In this document: positions 46,330 through 59,489 of the stretch, in pieces
Position numbering within the stretch: the first letter of the stretch is position 1
How the letters are laid out: the number at the start of each line of letters is the position of its first letter
Source of the DNA: Dermatemys mawii
Lineage: Eukaryota > Chordata > Testudines > Dermatemydidae
DNA length: 64,000 nt
Assembly (NCBI GenBank): GCA_007922305.1
Contig: ML677348.1
Coordinates: forward strand, 19,717,327 to 19,781,326
Direction: 5' to 3'
Program-made: the position numbers and the translations under genes
Notes under the pieces: model-generated
What the model saw: only the letters and a program-made list of their open reading frames with translations
Databases searched by the model: none
What the model was told of the DNA's origin: nothing

Positions 46330-46722
46330 AACTGAAGACCTCACTTTAGTCTGCAGAAGGGAAGAATTGGGGGAGGGGGAATTTGATAGCTGCTTTCAAC
46401 TACCTGAAAGGGGGTTCCAAAGAGGATGGATCTAGACTGTTCTCAGTGATAGCAGATGACAGAATGAGGAATAATGGACTCAAGTTGGAGAGGGGGAGTT
46501 TAGGTTGGCCATTAGGAAAAGCTTTTTCAGTAGGAGGATGGTGAAGCACTGGAATGGGTTACCTAGGGAGGTGGTGGAATCTCCTTCTTTAGATGTTTAA
46601 GCTCAGGCTTGACAAACCCCTGGCTGGGATGATTTAGTTGGGGATTGGTCCTGCTTTGAGCAGAGGGTTGGATTAGATGACCTCCTGAGGTCCCTTCCAA
46701 CCCTTGTATTCTATGATTTTTA
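46330..46722 (+). mobile_element. CR1 LINE 3' end, plus strand
   Basis: Ends with GACCTCCTGAGGTCCCTTCC and ATTCTATGATTTTT, the CR1 3' terminus, from about 46330 (ACTTTAGTCTGCAGAAGG). Confidence 0.92.
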
Positions 46723-46786
46723 TGAAAATGTCCTATTTTCCCCACAGTTAAAACAAAGGATTTCTTCTATTAAAACTTGGTATTGC

Positions 46787-47573
46787 TCATTTATTACATT
46801 CTTTGTGTCTTTGAGGAGTGAATTGTGTATCTGAAATGGACATTTTGGAACTTGGCTGGGTCAACTGCAGTCCCACCAACTGCTGCTCAGCCTGCAGATA
46901 TTCCTCCTTCCAGTCTATTTCAGTGACTTCTTCATGGGTGCTGGAAATACTTTCAGATGCCTTTATCAATTGCAAACTACTCTTACTCACTGGCCTTCTT
47001 TCTTCTAGTTCTTGTCAAAGTTCTCTCTTTTGTTTATCAGAGTTCTACCTTTCAATGGATCTCACCTCAAAAAAAAGAAAGAAAAGTGTGGCACAAGAGC
47101 TGCTTTTTTTCCACCACTACATTTAATCCCCTTTTTATTAAGGGTGTATTTAATAAGGATTCATGCCAACAATAGAAAAATTGATCTTGTATGTAAGTCC
47201 CATTCAGTATCCTTTACCCTACTGGCATCCAAAATTTCTTGGGTTAACGCGTGTAGCCTAGTCAGCTACACAGAAGATGTTTTCTAGTGTGTTGGTATGG
47301 GAATAAACTTTCAGTAATCTTCCTTCTTTTGAGTTTGTCAGAAGTCTCACTGTCTTCCATCATCTCTTTGGTTTGTACTCACCAAGTAGGATAATCCACT
47401 TCTCCATTGGGTCTAGGTGAATTACCCAAAAAACATTTTAGTTTAAATTTCACATCAGGCACACTTTCACTGGCAGATTTCAGCACCCTCTCTAACAAAA
47501 GATGTTGCCTGTCAGGAGGGAGACTCACACTAGGAGTAGAGGCTTCTGTTGGATGTTGGTGTATAACAGGCAT
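46787..47573 (-). pseudogene. PNMA/gypsy-like Gag remnant
   Basis: The 47573-47379 frame ends with RPNGEVDYPTW, like the GEV.(Y/F).(T/A)W block that starts the PNMA/gypsy capsid domain. After a stop the same frame gives an amphipathic stretch (SDKLKRRKITESLFPYQ) in the expected place. Further stops follow. A second open piece at 46990-46787 may be the downstream part but is not diagnostic. It is a decayed transposon gag, not a host PNMA gene. Confidence 0.5.
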
Positions 47574-48051
47574 AGACTAGGTGGTTAACAGATGCTATCA
47601 CCCCCAGGTGTAACCACAGCTCATGTCTCAGTCTTGAACCCTATGCCAGATTTCACAGAATATCCCTACACTGAGGTACTCTGGGCACAGCACTAGTGGA
47701 TATAAATGGCAAAACCTCAAAATGAAGAGTCATCACATCCCATTTCTTCCCTAGCTTCTGCAACACATTTCCTTCGTATGTGTATCGCAGTAACAGGGTC
47801 TTCAAATTCACAGAGATTCATATTTTTGTTCTCCCTTCACGGTCCTCATATTAGCCAAAGATTCTAATAGCCCTCTTAATTTCTGCTGTACTATCAACAG
47901 GGGACATATAGGGATCTAACACTAACTGTGTACAAGTTTCCATTATCTTAATACAGTACACAAATCCAATATTCAACACCACCACATTCTTTTATAACTG
48001 CAATATTCTTCACAAGAATTCAGAGGTGAGCTCTGAGCAATCCTTAAGTCC

Positions 48052-48069
48052 CTCTCTGTTCAGGCACCA
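48052..48069 (-). other. tRNA-Lys-type primer binding site
   Basis: Minus-strand TGGTGCCTGAACAGAGAG starts 3 nt after the LTR end and matches the familiar tRNA-Lys(UUU) primer site at 14 of 18 positions. Confidence 0.6.
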
Positions 48070-48072
48070 ATT

Positions 48073-49063
48073 TGTAACCTTTGGGTGGGCTAGAGTTAAC
48101 TTCATTTGTCATCTCCAGTGCCTTAAAAAACCCAACAAAAAACCCAACTCCCATAGAAAGTAGCTGGAGACTCAGTTCAGTCTGAGGATTTTCAGCAAGG
48201 ATTGCACAGGGTCAACGAGGGCAACCAGCTGTCCTGATTTTTTAGGGACAGTCCTGATATTTGAGGTTTTTTATATGGGTTCCTATTACCTACTCCCCCA
48301 CCCCAATCCTGATTTTTCCCAGTTGCTATTGGGTCAACCTCCCCACATTCGAGTCCCCAAAGGAACTAAAATGAATTTAATAACTTTATAAAATCTTATG
48401 ATAAAGAAAGTTGATTTTTTTACAGCATGACATGGCTATTTTATAATCTACAAACAGTATGTATAATTGTAAAGATAAAAATAAATAAGATCTGAACAGT
48501 TCAGTCTCCACAGAAACACAGAAGAGACTCAGAGTTCCCAAAAGCTTAGGTTTAGTTCACCTAAGTCTCTGATCATCAAATCTATCCTGTCTGCTGAGTA
48601 TAAAACATCTTCCCTACACTTGCTTGTAGGAATCTTCAGTTGGAATCCATGCAGACCCTTCCTCTGCTGAAATCACTGCCAGCCAGTCAGCTAACTGATT
48701 AACCACCCAGTTAAGGGTAAAGATTTAAAGGAAACTCTGCTGCAAAATGCTCCAAAGTTAAGGAACACAGTCTGCTTTCTGCTTGTGGGCTCAGTTTCTC
48801 CCAACTCACACAGGACACATGGCCCCTTGCAAAGCAGCTGCCCTGACTGCTTGCCCTCATGGAGTCTGACCCCAGAAAAAGAGAACCTATTGGAGCACAC
48901 CCAAAAACCACCACACCCATTCCAGAAGCTTCTATATGTGGAATACTAAATCTGCCTAGCAAAGGCTTCAAAGAAAACCCCCAAAATAATGATCCAAACA
49001 ACTCACTCCTGTCTCCCTCCAATGGGTTTCTAAGACATATCTCCTGACTAGGCACGTGTTACA
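48073..49063 (-). mobile_element. 5' LTR of the gypsy-like element
   Basis: On the minus strand it begins TGTAACACG and ends GGTTACA, inverted TGTAAC/GTTACA ends. 991 bp including a MITE of about 123 bp. Confidence 0.65.
48218..48340 (+). mobile_element. Third, degraded copy of the 125-bp hAT-type MITE
   Basis: AGGGCAACCAGCTGTCCTGA at the left and AGTTGCTATTGGGTCAACCT at the right align to the ends and body of the 4356 copy. Target duplication not clear. Confidence 0.75.
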
Positions 49064-51960
49064 CCTGCATCTCAATTGCTTTACAATCTTTCTGTACCTC
49101 CTTGTGCACTACAGTTTTTGAACACTGAAACATACCTACACATAATACTTTTGCAATTTCTCAGGATTTCCACACAACATATCTCCTGCTCAAATGTCTT
49201 TGCAGCAATATCATCAACGTATCTCATATCTCCAAGGACAGAATGTTTAAAAACTGCCTTAGATGAAGGGACTCTCTTACAAATAAGCCTCTAGTTTCTA
49301 TTTCCTCATGCGATATGCATGGTTAATTTCAAGTAGACTCATCCTTATCTGAGGGCTTCCTGTGTTTGATTGTGCTGGGAAAGTTACCAAAGTGAATGAG
49401 TAGTACTGATGAGAGTGAGCTCATCAATTAATACAGGAGGTACATTGGCAGGCAGTTTCCTTTTGTAGTGCAAAAGTGCTTAAGTCTCCCTTTTAATTGT
49501 GTAAATAAGTTGTCCTTAAGAACTGTCTGAATCCTTTCCTGATGATGCATCACTGGCAGCTTACGGAAAGAAAGCTTTTGCATCACCAGCTAAGAAAAAC
49601 AAATAGAATCCCTGCCCTTTATCATAGTCTTCATTAGAGACAAAGTAATAAGTAAAACATCAAATAAGCAAATAGGATAACTGAGGATACTGTAAGTTAC
49701 TTTCACATGGAGACAACTTTTTCCTTCTGCTTTGAATGTGCACTGACTTAAATGGAAGTTACACACACATCAGAGAACAGAATTTGCTCATGGAGAGGGG
49801 CAGCTGGTATAAATCAGGTCAGCTACAACACATTAATATGAACTCACACACTCCAAACTTAAAGGACTAAGTGCATTATTACATTTTTCTTCACTTCCTA
49901 CCCTAAACTGTGTGGTGTTGAAAATGCAACTGCTGTGTTTTGCCTCAGAGGTAGCTGTGGCAATACCCTTATGTATAGTTTGCTCATCTTTTTAAGGCAC
50001 TTGGGGCTAAATAATGATACTTGCATTTATAGATAGAAAACCCAACATTATTCCTGAGCAGAGGAAATAAATGGAGACATTTGTAATGAGTCATAAAAAA
50101 CCCCACACAATTTGTTTACTGATTTACTGATTGTAAACAATCAATCAGTTTACCACCTGCTAACCCTTAACTGCACACTTCAACATGTGTGAACCCCCAT
50201 GCCTAACAATCTGTCCCACCTTGTATTCAGCTTTGACACTCTGGTTAGCTTCACCAGACCTGAGGAAGAGCTATGTCTCTCTCAACAGTTTGTCCCCTCC
50301 ACCAATAGAAGTTGGTCCAATAACAGATGTTACCTACCCCATCTTGTCCCTCTAACTGATTTTAAACATTCTGAAGGAAGAGTTTGCTTCGGCCTCAAGT
50401 GGCCATGCAGGACAGGAAGGTACAAGGAGGCGAATTAGAACAGCAGTGCCAAGGCTACACTCTCAATTTCCCAGCAGTAGAGTAATAGTCCCCAATTTAG
50501 CTGTGACATGCCAAATAACCAAATACATTTTTTTCCCAAATTATGCATTTGACTTATGTCATACATATATTTCCCTCAGATATACACATCACTCAAGGTT
50601 ATTAAGCACATAATGAGTCTATTACTAAATAAAGGACATTCAAAAAAAAAATCAAGACATTACTGTAGGCCAGAAGCTCAGCTGGTGTAGGGCAGCATAG
50701 ATCCTTTGGTTTAAATGAAGCAATGCTGATTTACAGAAGCTGAGCCTCCGGCCCACTGTGAGCACTTCTGTTTTCCTTGGAAATGAACTACTTTAGGGCT
50801 TCTTTGTAATAAGCTAAGGGCTTTCTACATGGTGAGTTATTCCGGAATAGCTATTGGGCTTTCAATTCTCTCACTCCCTGAATCCAAGTTAACTTTGAAG
50901 TGTTGACAAGTCTTAAGAAGTGTGATCCCTATACACCAAAATGTTATGGTCTGTTTTCATGTCTCACAATATACTCAAATATAACACTGCTCAAAAGGAG
51001 AGCACCATAATTCAGGTCACACATGGTATGGCCAGAGAAACGCATGGGCTAGATGACAAACTTCTGCCACAGTGTATTTAAAGCATTTTAAGAAATTATT
51101 TACACAGCATTGATAGAGACCATGGGCAGGATGTCAAACCAATAAGAATGACGTAATCAAACTCTGAATATACAGTAGACTTATGAAGCAGTATGTCGAA
51201 ATACACAGTGGAAATGAAAATATTTAGAAAGTCTGACTTCAGGAAAGCAGTTAGCCAAGATTGTTACACAGGGCAGTGAAACCACAGCCAGGATCTTGGA
51301 GAGGCTGCACAGGAGAAGGCCCCATGGGAAAGGTAACATTGGTTAGGCTGTATTATCTTTTTTGGAGGATCTCCATGGGGACAAAGCTGGGAGGATGTGC
51401 ATCCTTTGTCAACCTCATTGTCTGTCTAATCCCCCAGTAACATAGGTCACCCCAGTCTGGGGCCCCTCTCCCCATGTAGATTCTAATTCTGTGATGAGAT
51501 CTCTAGAGCCTGTGGACTAGTTGGAGCAGGTGTGGGGGAAAGAAGCTGGTGAAACTGAGTTGGCCAACACCCACCCTTTTCCAGTATGGGAGAACCAGGT
51601 ATGCGGGTGTGGGGGGGTCCACTCTGTGCATGAAACTTGAGAGCACCATTTTGCCCCCAGTGTTTATTAAGTACCAGAAAAAGGTGAGGCAGCTGTTTCA
51701 CCTGTTTAACTCTAGACAGGTACTTGAGTAGGAGATTTAAAGCTGTAGAGCTGAGCCACTGAAAAGTTATTTTGTGCCAAATCTTTGGGTTAAACTTTAG
51801 AGCTCTTCTAAATCAAGTGCTGATAACAAATAGAGCTCTTATTTTCCCCTTTCAGGGCCAGAAGAAAAAGTGAGATTAGTGGTGGGAACAAGTCAGTCTG
51901 ACAGCCCTGGAGCAGCTGTTGTAGTTGCAAAACAGGCAGCTGCCCAACAGGTATGCAAGT
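49064..51960. other. Intergenic; one Penelope-linked fragment
   Basis: At about 50215-50355 there is a fold-back-family fragment (CACCAATAGAAGTTGGTCCAA). Otherwise low-copy-looking sequence with no gene. Confidence 0.5.
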
Positions 51961-51964
51961 GTCC

Positions 51965-52149
51965 CATGGGGTTAGAAGGGACCTCAGGAGATCTAGTCCA
52001 ACCCCCTGCTCAGAGCAGGACCAATCCTTGATTAAATCATCCAACAGATTTTTGCCCTGTATCCCTAAATGGCCCCCTCAAAGATTGACCTCACAACCCT
52101 TGGTTTAACAGGTCAATGCTCGCTCGAACCACTGAGCTATCTTCCCTCC
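51965..52149 (-). mobile_element. tRNA-derived SINE (Cry I-like) with CR1-type tail
   Basis: The minus strand starts GGAGGGAAGATAGCTCAGTG with a pol III A box (52129-52139) and a B box-like GGGTTGTGAGGTCAATC (52083-52099). It ends with the CR1-like CTGCTCTGAGCAGGGGGTTG and CCTGAGGTCCCTTCTAACCC. This tRNA head plus CR1 tail is the design of Cry I SINEs of cryptodiran turtles. Confidence 0.85.
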
Positions 52150-54770
52150 ACACTGGTGACGTGGCCACCACTCCCCTGGGAGTTGAAAGATGATGTTTTT
52201 CTCATGGGCCACCAATAGTGATGGTGATTACTTTTCATGCCTATTGGCATTGGTCAGATTCATACCATTGATTTAGGGGTGACAGATTCCATAATTAACT
52301 GCTGACCCCCTCCTTTCTGCCTGATTACACAGCTCAGCCCTAGAGGCCTGCCGGACTCCCTTTGATTTGGATTATACTGTGCAAGGTTCTGAACACTCAC
52401 TAGTCCCATTAGGGCACATTTTTTAAGGTGCTGAGCAGCCGCAAGGGACTAATGGCCATAATGGGAGTCACTGGTGCTCACTATTGTCAGTGCCTGCCCA
52501 CTGACATCACTTTGAGTTGAAGGTACTCAGCACTATGCATGCCTTACTCTGAGTGTTTGAAATGTTAGTGGGTTCAGTTCAGCTGTGGTCTAACTCCACT
52601 GAACTCAGTAAAAAATTAGTTAAAATTCATAACTGGGTAGCAGAGATCATTCAGAGATTGTTTGCCTTTAGCTTCTACAAGCTAATAGAGGGACATTTGT
52701 TCCAAGGGTAGATCTTGTGATTTTTAGACCACATCAATTCTAATACAGCAGTTTTACTAACATGTGCTGTGAAGTATGATCACTTTGGCTTTTTTTCCTT
52801 TTTGCAAAGATCTGCAGCTTTTAAAACCAAATCAAAACACAGTCACGTCTGACATTTAATTCTTTCATTTTTCCAGACTAAATTTCTAGTGGATAAGAGG
52901 GGATAATTTAGTTTAGTCACAGTTTGTTAAAAGCAATGCAATACATCCAGAGTCCAGCACAAAGCACACAATACACATTATTCTCTTCATCTTATTTCTT
53001 CTCATATTTGTGAGACAATTACACAAGTGGAAACTGAAGCAATTACAGTCTACATGAAAAGAAAAAAATTCTGCTATTCATGTGACCCACTTAGATGACA
53101 GTACCTGGTAATTGCATAACTGTTGGGCAGCTAGCTGCTTGTTTTGTGACCATAACAGCTGCTTTCATACAAGGCCATACATGTTCAAACAAATGGTTTT
53201 CCCCTACATACTTCACGGAGAAATCAGATTGATATAATAATTACTAAGAAATAATGGCAGAGGGAGAGAGAAACAAGGTATAGTGATAATGTAGGAAAGA
53301 GAGGAAGGATTTAACTTCGGATCAGTCCATCAATGGCTCTTAGCCAAGATGATCACGGACACAATCCCATTTCTAGGTCAGGGATAGTCCATTATTTTGT
53401 GGTCAAGGTATAGCGTAGATCCTGACTCCAGAGAAACATTTTCCACACCACAACAATGATAAAAAGATTGTGTGGCCCATTCAAGAGTGTCTGTTGGTCT
53501 GGATTTGGCATGTGGCTTACCTAGGGACACCTAGAACTAGGGTAGTCAATAAGTGTCTGACTGCCAGATGGTAGGACTGGACTACAGGGGATGGATCACT
53601 TGATTTTTCTGTTCTGCTGATTCCTACGGTATATGCTTTCACACCAGCCATGGCAAAACAAACTCTGTGGAAGGAGAGAGAGAAAGTTACTGTTAGCCTA
53701 GTAAATTAAAAATAGAGGGTGAAATTCACCCCCAGGCAGAGGGCTAGTGCAAGGGCTAGACAATCTCCACAGATTACTGCTTATCTGGGACTTAAGCAAA
53801 TCGTTTAGACCTCTTGCTGCCTGTGCATGGGAGTGAAGCTCACCCAAAGAGGAGAGCTGTAAGATAAAAAAAAACTCTTCATGGACCAGAGTGAATCTTA
53901 AACATGCCCGAAAAAGAAAAATCACACCCAAGAAAGCTGATTTTGAACTGGATCCTGGAATTAGCATGCCAGTTCTTGACCTTCTTCTATGCACTAATTC
54001 CTTACCTGCTTTTTTTCTAGCAAGAAATATTCACGGAGCGATCCTTTGTACAATAGTAACCATAGTGCTTTTCTTTGTACAGTAGAACTTTACTTTGTGT
54101 AGCATCTGTTATACAAACAAGGTACAGGCCAAATAGCATGGAGTCTGTCAATACCCATTGTGCCTGCACTCCCTATATAACATTAAGAATGAGGAAGCCA
54201 CACAGACATATGTTTCAGATAAGTATGTTTGCTTAGATTATAGAAACATACAAGGCCTAGCTACACATGTACATTGTTAGGTTCTGCTAGCTTATGCAAT
54301 GGAAGGCAGGGAGAGCTCAAGTCATTGACAGGGATGCTATCCAATTCCTGCTATACTGCAGTACCTGACAGCATAGCAACCAGTTCCACATGATTCTGAA
54401 TCTTTTTGCTATTTTTTTTCTAAATGTCCAGCTGCTTGGGGGATTTGGTTACCTTGAAGAAATGACAAAGTTGATGCTGTACACAAAGATCAACTTTTAG
54501 TTCCTTGAAAGCGCTTTCTGAAATATACTAAGTCACTAACTTATTTCTTCTCATATTCATTAGATAAATTACACAAGTGGAAACTGATGCAATTATCCCA
54601 GCCTAAATGAAAGGAAAAGTTTCCTGTTAATCAGGATCTCATGTGACTACTCAGATAACAGTACCTGGGTAATTAAGTGTTGATTACTACATTGGCTAAG
54701 TCTGATGGACACTGAGAACAAGTGTGATCAAACAAAGAGGCCATCAGGACTCTTCTCAACTCTTGAGTAC
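52150..54770. other. Intergenic with an old CR1 remnant
   Basis: About 53320-53620 is a decayed CR1 3' region (TCCATCAATGGCTCTTAGCC). Nothing else recognised. Confidence 0.5.
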
Positions 54771-55384
54771 TGCAGGCAGATGTGTTCGCCCCATCTCAAA
54801 AAAGATATTGGAATTGGAAAAGGTTCAGAAAAGGGCAATGAAAATGATTAGGGGTTGGAACAGCTTCCGTATGAGGAGAGAATAAGACTGGAACTTTTCA
54901 GCTTGGAAAAGAGACAAATAGGAGGGGGGAATATGATTGAAGTCTATAAAATCATGACTGGTGTGGAGAAAGTAAATAAGGAAGTGTAATTTACTCCTTC
55001 TCATAACACTAGGAACTAGGGGTCACCAAATGAAAATAAGCAGCAGGTTTAACACAAACTAAAGGAAATATTTGTTCACACAATGCAGAGTCAGTATGTG
55101 GAACTCTTTGCCAGAGGATGTTGTGAAGGCCAAGACTATAACAGGGTTCAAAAAAGAACTAGATAAGTTCATGGAGGATAGGTCCATCAATGGCTATTAG
55201 CCAGGAATGGTGTCCCTAGCCTCTGTTTGCCAGAAGCTGGGAATTGGCAACAGAAGATTGATCACTTATGATTACCTGTTCTGTTCATCCCCTCTGGGAC
55301 ACCTGGCATTGGCCACTTTCAGAAATAGGATACTGGGCTAGACAGATTTTTGATCTGACCCAGTATGGCAGTTTATTTTCTAAA
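54771..55384 (+). mobile_element. CR1 LINE 3' end, plus strand
   Basis: A well-kept 3' region ending TGATCTGACCCAGTATGGCA, the turtle CR1 terminus, then GTTTATTTTCTAA. It serves as the empty-site reference for the MITE at 41620. Confidence 0.93.
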
Positions 55385-57271
55385 GATTAGCTGGCATAAT
55401 CATTCCATCTTTACCTTCTGATTCATGGAGCTGGACAAAAAGCAAAATTAAGTTGAGAACAACATAAGGAAAGATTTGTTATTGAGAAATGCACATTAGA
55501 TCACGAAGAGGCAAGCTAAGGGACAGCATTCTGCCTTTCAACCCTCTGGGACAGCATAATTCTCCAGTTTTGCAAAGCTGCTACCTAAACTCCTGTTCAT
55601 GCTGCAGAAATTGACAGCGATGAGCCTTGGTGGTGAGGAAGCCAAAGAAAAGGCAATGGGAGATTTTTTGGAGGAGTTGCTTTCCTTGAAGAGCCCCACT
55701 GGGGCAGTTATGCTTCACAAGAACTTAGGTGCCTGTCTTTCAGTGCTCCTACCAAGCCAGGAGCTTCCAGTGGAGCCAGTGCAGGCTCCTTCTCCTGTAT
55801 AATATAGGAGCTCTGCTGTTTTGATCTGCTCCTGCAAGCCTTTAATTTAAGCAGTTCCCTGGCTGCAGTACCTTTCTCTGACCTATTCCAACTAAGGCCA
55901 CATTCTCAGGCAACATCTACTTCCTGCTGGCTGCAGTCATGTTCCTATACTCAGTCTCTGCTGGAATGCAGTAGACACCCCACAGGCTAGACATCTGTTT
56001 TATCTGCTAGAGAGAAATGAAGCAAAGCATCCTTTGCTGTTTTGGCAAAGAGCATGATGGTGTAGAAGGAAGAGCAGTTGTAGCTAGTTTAATTTCATTC
56101 CAAAGTCTGTATCTCTACTCCTTCAGGAAGAGAAAGGGGTCACTCATTTGTTTTACATGAGGACAACTTTTACTCTCAGGAACCGCAGTTTAAATCCAGA
56201 TTAACTCTACTGAAGCTTGATTCTTCACTGCCGTGCACTCAGTTACCGATACCTGTGCAAGCTGGCTGTAAAACAGCAAGTCAGTTTTCCACTTCACATG
56301 GCTCAGGGGTAAATGACTACACAAGGCAGGGCACAGGAGAATTGGTCCCAGTGTCTTTTGAATTCAGTGTCATATGTGACAGAGCAGCATCTAACCAATG
56401 CACTCTCATTTAAAGGAAGGCGAGTGCACCTCTTGTGCTTTCCCATTTGCCTGCTGCTTAAAGGCTCCTGTTTACATAGGCTGGAGTTTGGGGATGCTAG
56501 AAATGGGATGTTGAAGGGTTGTACAGTAATTGATGTCTTGCAAAGATCCAAATGTCAAAGTGCAGGCTACTAGCAGCCTATCTAGGAGATGAAGTGGAGT
56601 TTAGCATGAGGGCAATTCAATCCCATAGCTTTATGTTTTGGCCATGTGGGGTTAGTGTCAATCTTGATGTAAATAATCACATGGGGTCATTCTGGAGGCA
56701 CAGCATTCAGGGGGATAAAAGCCACCTGGGGAGTTGGAGTGACAATAGTCTAAACTTTGAGAGTTCTACAGATACTACCTAATAAATTGACAGATCCCCA
56801 GGATACAATCTGGAACCATGGGACCACTGTGCACCCTTAACTTTCCCATTTGGACTGTTGCCTATGATGTGTTGCTAGCGTCAAGCAGCAAACCCCTCCA
56901 GGTCCAGTGATCACTCAGTGAACATCATGCAGGGATGTATGTTGTTTAATTGCATGAATGCTCTAAGCCACTCAAACCATACACAAGGAAACACCAGCAA
57001 ATCCCCCCAGCTTTGCACCCCATAAATGTACCCTCTTGAACAATGAAAGAAGATCTTGAACAGTGTAAGCTTGTTAATTAGTCCACTCTCCTTTGAAGTG
57101 GTGAACATGCGCCAACTTTTGTAATCTAAGCAGATTCCCCAAGCACTTTATCCTTACCAATGAGCCTGTCTAAAGCATAGTTTATTATAAATAGAAAGAT
57201 AGATTAAGTGTTAGGCACAGAGGTTAGAATTAGTTACATAAGAAATAAGAGGTAAAAATCACAATCTAAAT
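55385..57271. other. Intergenic, no confident feature
   Basis: A small plus-strand frame at 55599-55802 is not a recognised protein. The section from about 56900 may be antisense endogenous-retrovirus sequence continuing past the next hAT insertion, but this could not be shown. Confidence 0.35.
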
Positions 57272-57928
57272 CAGAGGTGGGCAAACTACAGCCCATGGGC
57301 CACATCCGGCCCACGGAACCATCCTGCTTGGCCCCTAAGCTCCCAGCCAGTGAGGCTAGCCCCCAGTCCCTCCCCTGCTGTTCCTTCTCCCCCACAGTTA
57401 TGCTGCTGCGCAGGCAGTGCTCTGGGTGGCTGGGCTGTGTACTCCTGTGGGGCAGCATGTCTGGCTCCAGCCAGACAGCACAGCTGCCAGACATGCTGCT
57501 CTGAGCAGCATGGTAAGGGGTTCAATAAGGGGCAGGGGATCCTGGAGGGCAGTCAAGGGACAGGGAATGGGAGGGGGGTGTGGTTTGGATAGGGGTTAGG
57601 TCCTGGGAGGGGGCAGTCAAGGGACAAGAGGGGGTTGGATGGGGTAGAAAGTGGGAGGGGTCAGAGGCCAGGCTATTTGGCAGGTCTGGCTCTAACTTTT
57701 TTGCCACTCCAAGCAAAAAAAAGTGGAAGTGGGGGGGGGGGGGGGGGCAAGGCGTGAGCCCAACAAGAAGAGGGAAGGGGGGGGCAGCACAGCTGGAATG
57801 CTGCTCCTTACAGAGTGCCGCCCCAGGCACCTGCTGGCTATGCTGGTGCCTGGAGCTGGCCCTGCTGTTTAGGGAAGGCACAGCCTTCCCTACAGTTCTG
57901 CAACCCTGATATGGCCCTTCCAGCCCTG
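57272..57928 (+). mobile_element. hAT-type element, 657 bp, with G-run
   Basis: Left end CAGAGGTGGGCAAACTACAG; right end CCCTTCCAGCCCTG. TCTAAAT flanks both sides (57265-57271 and 57930-57936), part of an 8-bp duplication. Contains an uninterrupted run of about 18 G at about 57731 and GC-rich frames without meaning. Same type of terminus as 1547-2264. Confidence 0.8.
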
Positions 57929-58282
57929 GTCTAAATCCTGACCTTTATCAGACTAACAAGATTTAAATTAAACAGTTCCTCACCCCTCTAGATGTTCCAG
58001 TCAGTTTGCAATTCTTGTTACACAGGCTGGGCCCAGGCTGAGGTGGGAATGCAATCTTCCCAGTTCAAAGTCTTGATGGTTCAAAGTCTTTTCTTCCAAA
58101 AACATTCATGTTGACTTCCAAGTAGACAGGGGAAAGAGGTGGACTCATAGGTCACTGGCCTTATTTTATACTCTGTTCATATGCCTGGAAAAATACTGGC
58201 TCATACATGGAGTCAAGCATTAGGTGTCTTGAGGAGCTTGTTGAGTCAGAGTTAAGCAATTCCTGTTGTATGGATGACACCC

Positions 58283-59198
58283 TGTAACCCCCACTGATTA
58301 TTCATATATGATTGTGATATACCTTACATGCCATGCTTTGTATGAAATATGAATGGTCATGATCAGCTGAAACCCATTGTTCTGTCCAAATATGTGCATC
58401 ATTACTGTGTATAAAGCTGAGATTATGCTGCATGGTTGCTACTAATAGGTTGTAAATTTGCTAGTTGTATGCAGAGGATCCCTGCCCAGGTGGGTGCTGA
58501 CCACCAATCAGTTGTATGACTCAACTATGCAAGTACCACATGATGGGAACTGATCAGTCTGTGACTTGGGGCTGCTTGTTCACTGTGACTCAAAGCCCAC
58601 TGGGACATGCCTGAGCTACTGTATGCCAGGCACATGGGCCAAAATATAAAGTAAGAAACAGTGTAGCATAAGGTGGCCTTTCTCCTCTATCAGAGAAGAC
58701 TAGAAGCAACTGAGCTGCCAAGAAGACAAAGAATTGAGGAGACTAGTCCTGACTTCAGGAGGGAAGGCTGCTAAGGACTGTAACACCCAGTGGGGTGAGA
58801 ATATTTCTTGATCCAAAGCCTATTTTTATTTTCTTTGGTGATCTGGCCTTTTATGCCTACTATTTAAAAATCTATTTTTCTATAGTTAATAAACCTATTT
58901 TAGTTAAAACAGTGTTTAGGAAATCTCAACTCAAGAACAAAAGCTGGTGTCTGTCTTCTCCATGGGGGGGCAGGTATACTGGATTATAAACTTACACTGG
59001 TCAGACTTCTGATCAGGTCATGAGGGTACAGCTCTGGGGTCCTAGGCTGGGGAGCTGTGAGGAAGTGGCTGGAGCCACTCTGTTGCTGGTTCATGAGAAG
59101 CACTCATGTAACTCTGCTGTGTGGGTCCCTGCCTGTGGATGTCTGTATCAGTGCGGTACCTGGAGAGTTTTTTGGCTTGTCACAACAAGTTTAACATG
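58283..59198 (+). mobile_element. Probable LTR
   Basis: Starts TGTAACCCCCACTGATTATT and ends near CTTGTCACAACA. AATAAA at about 58888 in TTAATAAACCTATTTT is a plausible LTR poly(A) signal, and CCAAAATATAAAGTAAG at about 58640 a TATA-like site. No target duplication found; ends tentative. Confidence 0.5.
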
Positions 59199-59249
59199 GT
59201 GGTCTAATGCCTGGCTGGTGTGGGCCACCTCCCTTGTTGCCACTGGAGA

Positions 59250-59481
59250 CAGGGGCGGCTCTGATTTTTGCCGCCCCAAGCATGGCAGTAAGGCGATCTT
59301 CGGTGGCATGCAGATTCAGTGGCATTTCTGCAGGAGGTCTGCCAGTCCCGGGGCTTCAGCTTATCTGCCACTGAAGTGCTGCTGAATTCATGGGACCGCG
59401 ACTCTGAAATAGACTGTCAGGCTGCCCTATGGCTTGCTGCCCCAGGCATGCACTTGCTGCGCTAGTGCCTGGAGCTGCCCG
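59250..59481 (+). mobile_element. 232-bp hAT MITE with exact 8-bp target duplication
   Basis: Left end CAGGGGCGGCTCTG; right end GGAGCTGCCCG (degraded inverse). ACTGGAGA is duplicated at 59242-59249 and 59482-59489. Confidence 0.88.
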
Positions 59482-59489
59482 ACTGGAGA

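Larger units (their letters stand above)
46750..49063 (-). mobile_element. Broken LTR retrotransposon (Ty3/gypsy-like), minus strand
   Basis: Reading on the minus strand: an LTR (49063-48073), a 3-nt spacer, a tRNA-Lys-type primer site (48069-48052), a leader and a PNMA-like Gag remnant (from 47573), fading out near 46750 next to a CR1. No Pol or second LTR was found. A copy of the 125-bp MITE family (48218-48340) lies in the LTR. Confidence 0.6.

Noticed and set aside
55599..55802. 67-residue plus-strand frame with a helical start
   Set aside because: Not recognised, no flanking exon signals that could be tied to a gene.
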